Shown piece by piece: positions 1 to 5,167 of a DNA stretch of 6,166 nt. Positions within the stretch are counted from its first letter, which is position 1. The number at the start of each line of letters is the position of its first letter. The translations under genes and the position numbers were made by a program. Under the pieces are notes generated by a model. The model was not told where the DNA came from. It ran no database searches and was given only the letters and a program-made list of their open reading frames with translations. The stretch comes from Acidobacteriota bacterium. Its GTDB lineage: Bacteria > Acidobacteriota > Terriglobia > Terriglobales > Acidobacteriaceae. The stretch lies in contig JAJZFE010000501.1 in assembly GCA_021798655.1 (NCBI GenBank), positions 1 through 6,166 of the forward strand, in the 5' to 3' direction.

Positions 1-182
1 AGGCCGTGCGCGCGCTCCAGCCTGATGGTCTCAGTACGGCCGACGCGCGACGGACGGCGACCATCGCAGCGCATACCGCGGCGGTTCTGGCCGGCGTCCA
101 CATTCTGCGGGTGCATGAGGTGCAGCCGGCGCGCGAGGCGGTGGCGATTGCCGACCTGCTGCTGGAGATGGAGCCGTCGTAG
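1..182 (+). CDS. folP: Dihydropteroate synthase, C-terminal end (partial)
   Basis: This is the 3' end of a gene entering from the left. The frame with codons at 3, 6, 9 and so on gives 59 residues before a TAG at 180-182. The tail reads AAVLAGVHILRVHEVQ, then a final helix with AREAVAIADLLLEM. It matches the conserved end of dihydropteroate synthase, where a helix with the pattern AAA-x-GA-x-I-[VL]-R-V-H-[DE]-V closes the TIM barrel. The R-V-H residues contact the phosphate of the pterin pyrophosphate. The enzyme joins 6-hydroxymethyl-7,8-dihydropterin pyrophosphate to p-aminobenzoate in cytosolic folate synthesis and is the sulfonamide target. Only this end is visible, so the start, length and active-site loops cannot be judged. 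The next gene is on the opposite strand, so folP is the last gene of its transcription unit here. The alternative start at 25 lies in another frame and is a shadow. Confidence 0.87.
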   Translation, partial: AVRALQPDGLSTADARRTATIAAHTAAVLAGVHILRVHEVQPAREAVAIADLLLEMEPS

Positions 183-185
183 GCC

Positions 186-211
186 GGGGGGGTACCCCCC
201 CTATCGTTTTT
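186..211 (+). terminator. Candidate folP terminator (G7-TA-C7 palindrome plus T-run)
   Basis: Four bases after the folP stop there is a perfect palindrome of seven G, TA, then seven C (186-201). It is followed by TATCG and five T (207-211). Allowing a 4-base loop, the RNA could form a six-pair all-GC stem. The T-run starts five bases after the stem rather than directly after it, which makes the intrinsic terminator imperfect. The position right after a gene end supports the call. It could instead be a protein-binding palindrome or a dispersed intergenic motif. Confidence 0.5.
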
Positions 212-216
212 GCTTG

Positions 217-343
217 ATCTCTGGAATCAACGAGTTACGCGGTGTTGTGGCTGCAAAATATTGATTGCAGAGATTTTAGGGGCAAAATATTCAAACGATT
301 GGGGTTAGCGGCGAAGTGGCTGTAAGATGTTGATTCCAGAGAT
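217..343. repeat. 14-bp inverted repeat flanking the first tandem copy
   Basis: ATCTCTGGAATCAA at 217-230 is the exact reverse complement of TTGATTCCAGAGAT at 330-343. The equivalent site in the first tandem copy (261-274) matches with one mismatch. The region therefore holds three copies of the same box, one reversed. This could come from an inverted third repeat unit whose remainder has decayed, or the arms could pair in a transcript that runs past the folP terminator. Confidence 0.65.
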
Positions 344-384
344 GATGCGGGTAAAATATTCAAAACGCTGGGGTTAGAGAGGTT
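247..384. repeat. Two-copy 69-bp imperfect tandem repeat with AAAATATT cores
   Basis: Copy 1 starts at 247 and copy 2 at 316. The first 62 positions align without gaps at 49 of 62 identities by hand count (about 79 percent). Each copy is itself two half-units built on an AAAATATT-like core: cores at 255-262 and 284-291 in copy 1, and at 324-331 (diverged to AAGATGTT) and 353-360 in copy 2. Each copy ends with GGGGTTAG. The even spacing and lack of coding signal point to a dispersed or expanded intergenic repeat. My impression is that similar CAAAATATT elements occur between genes in Acidobacteriota, but this could not be checked here. Confidence 0.75.
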
Positions 385-423
385 TGCTTGCGGAGGCAGC
401 GGTGGCGGGGCCCGCAAACGCAG

Positions 424-438
424 ATTCCCTTCGGGAAT
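424..438. repeat. Short hairpin ATTCCC-TTC-GGGAAT
   Basis: Six perfect base pairs enclose a three-base TTC loop. The flanks read CAG before and GAC after. There is no T-run on either side, so it is not a standard intrinsic terminator. The form, a small stable hairpin inside gene-free DNA between two convergent genes, is typical of dispersed palindromic intergenic elements. Confidence 0.55.
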
Positions 439-542
439 GACAAGCAAGAGGGGAGACATCGACAAGCACAGAGTTCTGGACGCGGTTTGCTGATCGGGGT
501 CGAAGGACTCGGCGATCCGCAATGCGGGGGTTTCTCCGCTGC

Positions 543-594
543 GGCTGCAAAAGCGCAGCCTTCGGTCGAAATGACAGAGTGGTGTCGAAATGAC
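543..594. repeat. Hairpin followed by twin GTCGAAATGAC boxes
   Basis: GGCTGC (543-548) pairs with GCAGCC (555-560) around a six-base loop. An 11-bp direct repeat, GTCGAAATGAC, follows at 565-575 and 584-594, so its copies start 19 bases apart. A shorter GGTCGAA also occurs at 498-504. This is again a non-coding repeat structure. It may belong to the same dispersed element as the hairpin at 424-438, since both include an AATGAC or GAATGAC segment just after a hairpin. Confidence 0.5.
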
Positions 595-623
595 GGACCG
601 AGGCTGAGGCGGTGTCTGCCGGG

Positions 624-674
624 ATTGCCCCCTACTTCCAGTATAGAAGGTTGGGCAATTGTTTATGTTTTTTG
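624..674 (+). terminator. Candidate plus-strand terminator: two-part hairpin with T-rich tail
   Basis: ATTGCCC (624-630) pairs with GGGCAAT (653-659). Inside it CTTC (635-638) pairs with GAAG (646-649) around a seven-base loop, giving eleven pairs with one internal loop. On the plus strand the stem is followed by a T-rich tail that includes six T in a row at 668-673. The tail is not immediately adjacent and the stem is only moderately GC-rich. It lies about 440 bases past folP, so it could back up the folP terminator or end an unannotated RNA. No T-tail exists in the other direction. Confidence 0.4.
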
Positions 675-718
675 TTTGAGGGGTGTAACTGATTGTTTTG
701 GTGAGGGTTATCGGTTTT

Positions 719-744
719 GGGTGTGGGGTTGGGGGTTGACAGGG
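719..744 (+). other. G-quadruplex-forming motif
   Basis: Four G-tracts occur in a row: GGG (719-721), GGGG (725-728), GGGGG (731-735) and GGG (742-744). The loops are TGT, TT and TTGACA. This meets the usual rule of at least three G per tract and loops of one to seven bases. It lies on the plus strand, just beyond the receptor gene's terminator, where it would be in the template strand of any leftward read-through. Whether it folds is not shown by sequence. Confidence 0.6.
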
Positions 745-756
745 TGGATTTGGCGG

Positions 757-809
757 AAAAACAGCGGTGCCCCATCCATGACGAAGAAGCTGTCACGAAT
801 GGGGCACCG
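757..809 (-). terminator. Intrinsic terminator of the TonB-dependent receptor gene
   Basis: Read on the minus strand, an 11-bp perfect GC-rich stem (CGGTGCCCCAT with ATGGGGCACCG; plus-strand arms 799-809 and 765-775) encloses a 23-base loop. The loop can form an extra TGAC/GTCA stem. The 3' arm is followed directly by CTGTTTTTCC, a good U-tract. The stem begins 13 bases after the receptor stop codon. Strand, position and tail all agree with a Rho-independent terminator for the leftward gene. Confidence 0.88.
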
Positions 810-822
810 GGGTAGGGCGGAT

Positions 823-3456
823 TTAGAAGTGTGCGGCGATGCTGCCGTACACGGTGATGGGGGCTCCCGGGTAGGCGAGGTTGTAACCGGACTGCTGGCT
901 GAGCGGAGCGTTCTGGCCGGCGGTGCCGAAGTAGCCGCCCGAGGAGATGTAGTTGTAGATGAGGTAGTGGCTGTTGAGGACGTTGAGGACGTTGAGGCTG
1001 GCCTCCAGGAACTTGTAGGGCGCCTTCACGGCCAGGTTGAGCGTGCCGTAGCCGGCCATCTTCTGGTTGCTGGGCTGGGGGAAGGGGTTACCGGCCGAGT
1101 CCACGCCGTTGTTGTTGAAGATGTACTGCGAACCGATGTACTGGAACGAGGCCATGGGGTGCAGGTGCAGGGCTTCGGTGACTTTGAAGTCGTAGAACGC
1201 GCCGGCGTTGACGGTGGAGCTGGGGACGTAGGGTACGTGCAGGCCGTTGAACTGCTGCACGGGCTGCGAGGTGCCCAGCGGGATGACGGTGGTGTAGCTG
1301 GTGTAGATCGCGGTCTCCGCGTTCAGGTTGGCGAAGAGGTGCAGGTGGCTGATGGGATCGTCGTCGAAGGAGGCGTTGAAGCCCTGGTACTTCGAGGTGC
1401 CGTTGGCGGAGACGGTGTCTCCGTTGGCGAGAGTGGTGTCGATCTCCTGCGCCGCCCAGTGCTGGTGGTAGAAGGTGCCGGTGATGAGCATGGAGTTCAG
1501 CGCGCCGGTGCCTTCGTGGTGGATCTTGAAGCCGCCCTGCGCGTACTCCTGGCGGGAGAGGTGGTAGCTGGCCGGATCGACGCTCTGGAAGAGACCGCCG
1601 CCGCCGCCGACCTGGGGAGCGCGGAGGGCCTCCATGAAGCCGCCGTAGAGCTGCAGCCAGGGGAGCGTGCGAACGGTGGCGTTCACGCTGGGCTCAAGGC
1701 CGGAGCGGTTTTCGAGGCCGCCGCAGTTGGAGCCCTGGTCCTTGATGTTGCCCGGCGTTGCGTTCTGCAGGGTGGGGCAGATGCGGGTGGAGAGGATGCC
1801 GCCGGCCGCCACGGGATAGTCCTGGCTGGCGACGTTGTCGTACGCGGTGGAGAAGCCGACGTACCGCAGGCCGGGGATGAGCGAGAAGCGCGTGCCGAGG
1901 CGGAACTCGTCCTGCGCGATGATGGCGAAGTCGTCCTGGTTGAAGTCGCCGGAGCGGATCTTGCCGCCGATGTTGGCGATGTTCTGCGCGCCACCGTTGG
2001 CGGGGTTGTAGAAGTTGTTGCGCGTGTTGTAGAAGGCGTGGATGTAGTAGCCGCCGAAGGTGAAGGTGTTCAGGGGCACGCGCTTGGTGAAGAGGAGCTT
2101 GTTGCCAACGGTGTCGGTGTGCGGGTGGTTGAACTCAAACTGCTGCGGGCCGGGGTTGTAGACGTCGTTGTGACGCTCGTGGCTGCGGCGGATGTGGTTG
2201 AACCAGGAGAGGTTTTCGAGCGAGAAGGTGGGATCGAGCTGGACACGCTCGCGGGCGTAGATGAGGCCGTCGGAGTTGGTGTCGTACTTCTCGTAGCTGA
2301 GGAAGGGCAGCGTGCTGTAGTAGCCGGAGGTCTGCTGGCTGTACTGCTGGCTGCCGGGCTGGCCGTCGATGGTGATGAGCGGGTTGGCGACGGTGGGGAT
2401 GACCTGCGAGCGGTAGCCTGCGCCGCGGGCGTAGTACATGCCGAGCTCGAAGGAGCTCATCTGGTAGTTCTTGATGGTCTTGCCGAAGAAGGCCATGTCC
2501 TTGCTGGGGTTTCCGAAGCCGTCGGTGGCGGTGCGGAAGTCGTTGCCGCTGCCGGCGCCGCCGCCGAAGACGGTGGAGAAGCCGCGCCGGACGCCGGAGG
2601 TGAGGACGAGGTCGATGGCCTTCTGGCTGTAGCTGCCGTAGGTGCCGGTGATGTCGGCGTGGGGGCCGGAGGTGGGCTGGACGGGGGTGAACTCGACCAT
2701 GCCGCCCATGTTGTTGAACCAGCGGGTGGAGGGGTCTCCGGGGCCGTAGGTGACGACGGCGTTCTGGATGAGCGCCTGCTCGGGGATGGTGGGCGACTGC
2801 CAGAGGTCGGTGGCGGGGTCGACGAGCGGCACACCATCAAACGTGATGGCAAGCGCGCCGCCGCCGGAGTAGCCGCCGTAACCGCCCCAGCCCTGGCTGA
2901 CGCCGTTGACGCCGACGGTGTACTTGGTGGCGCCGGTGTTGCCGTAGCCGGTGACGTTGGCGCCAGGGGTCTGCGCGATGATCTGGCCAGCGCCGGCGAC
3001 GGGGCCGGCGGCCTCGATCTGCTGACGGTCGAGGACGCGGATCTGCTGGTCGGAGCTGAAGACCTCCTGCTGCGTGGGCTGCGTGGTCGCACCCTCGATG
3101 CCGGCCGAGACGTCGACCGAGGTGGCGACCGAACCGGCGGCGAGCGAGGCGTTCTCCGTGAGCGCCTGCGCGGAGCCGAGCGCGACGTTGCTCATCGTGG
3201 CGCTGGAGAAGCCGTCACGCGTGATGACGATGCGGTACCGCCCGTTGGTGAGGCCGGAGACGGCGTAGTTGCCCAGCGCATCGGTGGTGCCGTGGAAGAC
3301 CGCGCCGGTGACGGTGTTGGTGATCTGCACGTCGGCACCGACGACGACCGCGCCGGTCTTGTCGGTGATCATACCGCTGATGGTGCCGGTGGTCTGCGCG
3401 CTGGCAGAGAGTCCGAGCGCAAGAGCCAGCGCCAGGGTAAGACAGAGATTTCGCAT
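823..3456 (-). CDS. TonB-dependent outer-membrane receptor with N-terminal carboxypeptidase-regulatory-like domain
   Basis: This 877-residue protein starts at ATG (3454-3456) and ends at TAA (823-825). Residues 1-20 form a signal peptide with a hydrophobic Leu/Ala core and an ASA cleavage site before Gln21. Residues about 23-108 form a beta-sandwich of the carboxypeptidase-regulatory type, with TGTISGMITDKTGAVVVGA, then DALGNYAVSGL and YRIVITRDGF. Residues about 135-258 are the plug, with the conserved IRVLDRQQIEAAG, ITFDGVPLVD and NNMGGMVEFTP segments. The rest is a 22-strand-type barrel ending in Phe, as expected for the outer-membrane insertion signal. Such receptors import scarce ligands (siderophores, metal chelates, cobalamin, glycans) using TonB energy. 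The ligand is not readable. It is clearly shorter than the roughly 1,000-1,200-residue Oar-like receptors common in this phylum and closer in size to iron-type receptors. Cys560 and Cys578 are the only cysteines after the signal and may form a loop disulfide. I could not identify a TonB box. The long open frame on the opposite strand is a composition artefact. Confidence 0.92.
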   Translation of the reverse strand: MRNLCLTLALALALGLSASAQTTGTISGMITDKTGAVVVGADVQITNTVTGAVFHGTTDALGNYAVSGLTNGRYRIVITRDGFSSATMSNVALGSAQALTENASLAAGSVATSVDVSAGIEGATTQPTQQEVFSSDQQIRVLDRQQIEAAGPVAGAGQIIAQTPGANVTGYGNTGATKYTVGVNGVSQGWGGYGGYSGGGALAITFDGVPLVDPATDLWQSPTIPEQALIQNAVVTYGPGDPSTRWFNNMGGMVEFTPVQPTSGPHADITGTYGSYSQKAIDLVLTSGVRRGFSTVFGGGAGSGNDFRTATDGFGNPSKDMAFFGKTIKNYQMSSFELGMYYARGAGYRSQVIPTVANPLITIDGQPGSQQYSQQTSGYYSTLPFLSYEKYDTNSDGLIYARERVQLDPTFSLENLSWFNHIRRSHERHNDVYNPGPQQFEFNHPHTDTVGNKLLFTKRVPLNTFTFGGYYIHAFYNTRNNFYNPANGGAQNIANIGGKIRSGDFNQDDFAIIAQDEFRLGTRFSLIPGLRYVGFSTAYDNVASQDYPVAAGGILSTRICPTLQNATPGNIKDQGSNCGGLENRSGLEPSVNATVRTLPWLQLYGGFMEALRAPQVGGGGGLFQSVDPASYHLSRQEYAQGGFKIHHEGTGALNSMLITGTFYHQHWAAQEIDTTLANGDTVSANGTSKYQGFNASFDDDPISHLHLFANLNAETAIYTSYTTVIPLGTSQPVQQFNGLHVPYVPSSTVNAGAFYDFKVTEALHLHPMASFQYIGSQYIFNNNGVDSAGNPFPQPSNQKMAGYGTLNLAVKAPYKFLEASLNVLNVLNSHYLIYNYISSGGYFGTAGQNAPLSQQSGYNLAYPGAPITVYGSIAAHF

Positions 3457-3463
3457 CGTAGAG

Positions 3464-3467
3464 CCTC
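3464..3467 (-). promoter_or_regulatory. Ribosome binding site of the receptor gene
   Basis: GAGG on the minus strand lies seven bases upstream of the ATG at 3454-3456. Together with the signal peptide that begins directly at this Met, it fixes the receptor start. No better upstream in-frame start is apparent. Confidence 0.6.
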
Positions 3468-3674
3468 AAAGGTTCAGCGTTGGAGGTGATGGTTTGCCAG
3501 CGTCACAGTCTGGCCCGGGGACGTGGTCCGCCCGTCTGATAGCAGTGCTGCTGTTTGTTGTGACACCCTACTGTGGCCCGGATCGCGTTACGAGACGATC
3601 AACGGCTTGTGAAGATACGGTGACTGCGCAGGGTCGCCCGGTGGAGAACGCGGCGAGGCCGACCGCGCGGCGAG

Positions 3675-3705
3675 ACCGGCAACGACCGGCGAAACGAATA
3701 CCGGC
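3675..3705. repeat. Three ACCGGC direct repeats, possible operator
   Basis: ACCGGC occurs at 3675-3680, 3685-3690 and 3700-3705, with starts 10 and 15 bases apart. The first two share the longer GACCGGC. Spacing near one helical turn puts two copies on the same face of DNA. This could be a regulator site, but the hexamer is also easy to find by chance in GC-rich DNA. Confidence 0.25.
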
Positions 3706-3730
3706 CATAAAAATGACGTGACGTTCATAC

Positions 3731-3827
3731 ATAGGCGACTCATTCAGTCCGATATGCGGTAGAATTGCAAAGACGACCAAATCTGTCGGATATTGCGTCT
3801 GGATATAGGACTATTTTTGTCGCCTAT
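3731..3827. promoter_or_regulatory. 9-bp inverted repeat bracketing the putative operon promoter
   Basis: ATAGGCGAC (3731-3739) is the exact reverse complement of GTCGCCTAT (3819-3827), 79 bases apart. Both candidate -10 boxes for the rightward operon (TAGAAT at 3760 and GATATT at 3789) fall between the arms. The arms could be two sites for one regulator acting through a DNA loop, or a long-range RNA pairing in the leader. The distance is too large for an ordinary operator. Confidence 0.3.
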
Positions 3828-3862
3828 TGAGAGAAAGCTTGTTTTGTTGCGGTTGCGAGGTG

Positions 3863-3869
3863 AAGGAGG
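3863..3869 (+). promoter_or_regulatory. Strong ribosome binding site (AAGGAGG) of the operon's first gene
   Basis: AAGGAGG is a near-perfect Shine-Dalgarno sequence. It rules out the far-upstream TTG at 3793. In-frame starts after it are GTG at 3874 (4 bases away), TTG at 3880 (10 bases) and ATG at 3886 (16 bases). GTG 3874 is preferred as a better codon than TTG, and ATG 3886 is too far. All three give a usable signal peptide. Confidence 0.75.
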
Positions 3870-3873
3870 CTGT

Positions 3874-4746
3874 GTGGTTTTGCGAATGTATGGGGCGGGG
3901 CTGGTGATGCTGGCCGTGCTGGGCGGCGGGGTGGCGAAGGCGCAGGTGGCCGAGCCGCCGTACTTTGTGACCTACTCGGACGTGCTGGAGGAGCCGGGAA
4001 ACCTGGAGATCGCCAGCCAGAGCGTGGGGGCGAGGCCGGCGAATGCGAACCCGTTCTATGCCGAGACGGTGGAGCTGGAGTATGGCGTGACGGCCTGGTA
4101 CACGGCCGAGGTGTATCTGCAAGGGCAGAGCACGGTGCACGATTCGACGGTGTTCACGGGCTTCCGGGTGGAGAACCGGTTTCGTCCGCTGCGCGGCACG
4201 CATGGGGTGAACCCGGTGCTGTATGTGGAGTACGAGGACCGCAACCAGGCGGACAAGAGCTTCCTGGAGTTGACCGGGCACAGCGTGATTACGGACCAGG
4301 CGGTGAGCAACGACCTGCTGCGCGGGGTGGTGGAGCGGGCGGTGGAGGGCAAGCTGATCCTGTCGAGCGCGGTCAGGGGCTTCAACGTCTCCGAGAACAT
4401 CATTGCCGAGAAGAACCTGACGAACGAGCCGTGGGAGTTTGGCTATGCGGCGGGGGTGAGCCGTCCGCTGGCGACGGCGGGCAGCGCGACGGAGTGCCGG
4501 CTGTGCCGGCAGCACTTTGCGGCAGGAGCGGAGCTCTTTGGCGGGCTGGGAACGCGGTACAGCTTCGGGTGGGGAGCGACGTCGCTCTACGCCGGGCCGA
4601 CGCTGGCCTACGCTGCGCCGCGCGGGATGACGGTGACGGTGGGGCCGGAGTTCGGGCTGAACGACAACTCGGCGAACGTGCTGTGGCGGGCGAAGGTGGC
4701 GTACGAGATTCCGCAGGTGCGCGACCTGCTGCGGAGGCGGCGATGA
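3874..4746 (+). CDS. Exported, probably outer-membrane beta-barrel protein of unknown function
   Basis: With the GTG start at 3874 the protein has 290 residues and ends at TGA 4744-4746. Residues 1-23 form a signal peptide with hydrophobic core GLVMLAVLGGG and an AKA cleavage site before Gln24. The mature part has alternating polar and aromatic beta-strand patterns, such as TVELEYGVTAWYTAEVYLQG, FTGFRVENRFRPL and VNPVLYVEYEDR near residues 65-125. Gly/Tyr-rich strands follow at the end (LGTRYSFGWG, SLYAGPTLAY). This pattern fits porin- or transporter-like outer-membrane proteins often encoded beside c-type cytochromes. I cannot name the family with certainty. An unusual CRLCRQH segment (Cys208, Cys211, His214) resembles but does not match a haem site, because His is not directly after the second Cys. 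The C-terminus ends in RRRR rather than the usual aromatic residue, which is odd for a barrel. The gene overlaps the downstream cytochrome gene by 4 bp and opens the operon. The reading frame extends upstream to 3793, but that part has no ribosome site and would bury the signal peptide. Confidence 0.72.
   Translation: MVLRMYGAGLVMLAVLGGGVAKAQVAEPPYFVTYSDVLEEPGNLEIASQSVGARPANANPFYAETVELEYGVTAWYTAEVYLQGQSTVHDSTVFTGFRVENRFRPLRGTHGVNPVLYVEYEDRNQADKSFLELTGHSVITDQAVSNDLLRGVVERAVEGKLILSSAVRGFNVSENIIAEKNLTNEPWEFGYAAGVSRPLATAGSATECRLCRQHFAAGAELFGGLGTRYSFGWGATSLYAGPTLAYAAPRGMTVTVGPEFGLNDNSANVLWRAKVAYEIPQVRDLLRRRR
4733..4737 (+). promoter_or_regulatory. Ribosome binding site of the cytochrome c gene, inside the upstream gene
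   Basis: GGAGG ends five bases before the ATG at 4743. It lies within the last codons of the upstream gene. This fixes the cytochrome start and supports translational coupling through the ATGA overlap. The longer in-frame opening back to 4431 is just a shadow of the upstream gene. Confidence 0.75.
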
Positions 4747-5162
4747 GCGCGCGGGCGAGCGGAGCCGCGCTGCTGACGGTGGCGGCGGTGTTGCTGATGG
4801 GGGCGGCGGATGGCGGATGGCTGCGGCGGGTTCCGGCGGCAGACCGGGTGCGCGCGAATCCGCTGGCCGGGCAGACACAGGCGGCAGAGGCCGGGGCGCG
4901 GCTGTATGCGAGTGCGTGCTCGCGCTGCCACGGCGAGCGGGCAGAGGGGCGCGGCAGCCGTCCGGCGCTGGTGAGCGCGCGGGTGGCAGCGGCCAGCGAT
5001 GGCGAGCTGGCGTGGCTGCTGAAGAACGGCGATCCGTGGCACGGGATGCCGAGCTGGGGCTCGCTGCCGGAGACCGAGCGCTGGCAGCTGGTGAGCTACC
5101 TGCGGCAGATCAACCAGGCACCGGACACGGCCTCCAACAAACAGCAGGGAGAGACGAAGTGA
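4743..5162 (+). CDS. Small mono-haem class I cytochrome c, exported or membrane-anchored
   Basis: The protein has 139 residues, from ATG (4743) to TGA (5160-5162). Residues about 7-22 form a hydrophobic stretch (GAALLTVAAVLLMG) that is either a signal peptide or an N-terminal anchor. Residues 59-63 are CSRCH, the covalent haem c site with His63 as proximal ligand. Met102 in HGMPSWG is the expected distal ligand. The final helix, ERWQLVSYLRQIN, is the usual C-terminal helix of class I cytochromes. The pattern of YASACSRCHGERAEGRG, then W-L-L-K-N-G, then MPSWG-x-L-P-x-x-E-x-W is that of the cbb3-type/cytochrome c6-like family. It carries single electrons in the periplasm. Its start codon overlaps the previous stop (ATGA). 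The next gene, a di-haem peroxidase-like protein, is a natural redox partner, although no partner is proven. The C-terminal tail after residue 124 is polar and probably disordered. Confidence 0.92.
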   Translation: MSARASGAALLTVAAVLLMGAADGGWLRRVPAADRVRANPLAGQTQAAEAGARLYASACSRCHGERAEGRGSRPALVSARVAAASDGELAWLLKNGDPWHGMPSWGSLPETERWQLVSYLRQINQAPDTASNKQQGETK

Positions 5163-5167
5163 GACGC

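Larger units (their letters stand above)
183..764. other. Repeat-rich intergenic region without a convincing gene
   Basis: This stretch separates two convergent genes (folP and the receptor), so it needs no promoter for either. Base composition differs from the flanking genes: 200-400 is richer in A/T, and 640-760 on the plus strand is strongly T/G-biased with very few C. It contains a tandem A/T-rich repeat, a hairpin around ATTCCCTTCGGGAAT, a GGCTGC/GCAGCC hairpin, twin GTCGAAATGAC boxes, a larger hairpin with a T-rich tail and a G-quadruplex motif, each listed separately. Long open frames cross it on both strands, but they have no ribosome site and no recognisable protein pattern, and the A/T-rich repeats run straight through them. 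A small RNA ending at the 624-659 hairpin is possible, but I see no supported promoter for one. Confidence 0.7.
3457..3873. promoter_or_regulatory. Divergent intergenic region with promoters for both directions
   Basis: These 417 bases lie between the receptor gene (leftward) and the cytochrome operon (rightward), so both promoters must be here. The half near the receptor is GC-rich, and the half from about 3695 to 3850 is A/T-richer. For the rightward direction, TAGAAT at 3760-3765 matches five of six bases of the -10 consensus, but no good -35 lies at normal spacing. TTGCAA (3765-3770) with GATATT (3789-3794), 18 bases apart, is an alternative with four of six matches in each box. I could not name a convincing leftward promoter. 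Open frames crossing this region (for example minus strand 3568-3780) lack a ribosome site and family features. They are not called. Confidence 0.5.

Noticed and set aside
247..384. The tandem repeats as a CRISPR array
   Set aside because: There are only two 69-bp units, they are only about 79 percent identical, and there are no unique spacers or cas genes.
388..3489. A plus-strand open frame of 1,033 codons opposite the receptor gene
   Set aside because: It is rich in Val, Gly, Ala, Glu and Asp with no domain pattern, has no ribosome site and runs through intergenic repeats. It is the mirror of codon bias in the real minus-strand gene, which has a signal peptide, plug and terminal Phe.
3502..3564. 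GTCACA and TGTGAC as a possible CRP/FNR-type site
   Set aside because: The half-sites are in the wrong orientation and 51 bases apart, unlike the compact TGTGA-N6-TCACA arrangement.
3269..3721. Plus-strand frame of 150 codons spanning the receptor start and intergenic region
   Set aside because: It overlaps the receptor's signal peptide and regulatory-like domain on the other strand, and has no ribosome site or product pattern.
3568..3780. Minus-strand frame of 70 codons in the divergent intergenic region
   Set aside because: It has no ribosome binding site at its TTG or internal ATG starts and no recognisable features. It overlaps the likely promoter region.
3793..3873. Upstream TTG start extending the beta-barrel gene by 27 codons
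   Set aside because: No ribosome site precedes it, and it would place a charged segment before the signal peptide. A strong AAGGAGG lies inside the extension, so translation should begin after it.
3811..4878. Minus-strand frame of 355 codons opposite the beta-barrel and cytochrome genes
   Set aside because: It is a low-complexity Arg/Pro/His/Ala composition, typical of an antisense shadow in GC-rich DNA, and lies across two better-supported genes.
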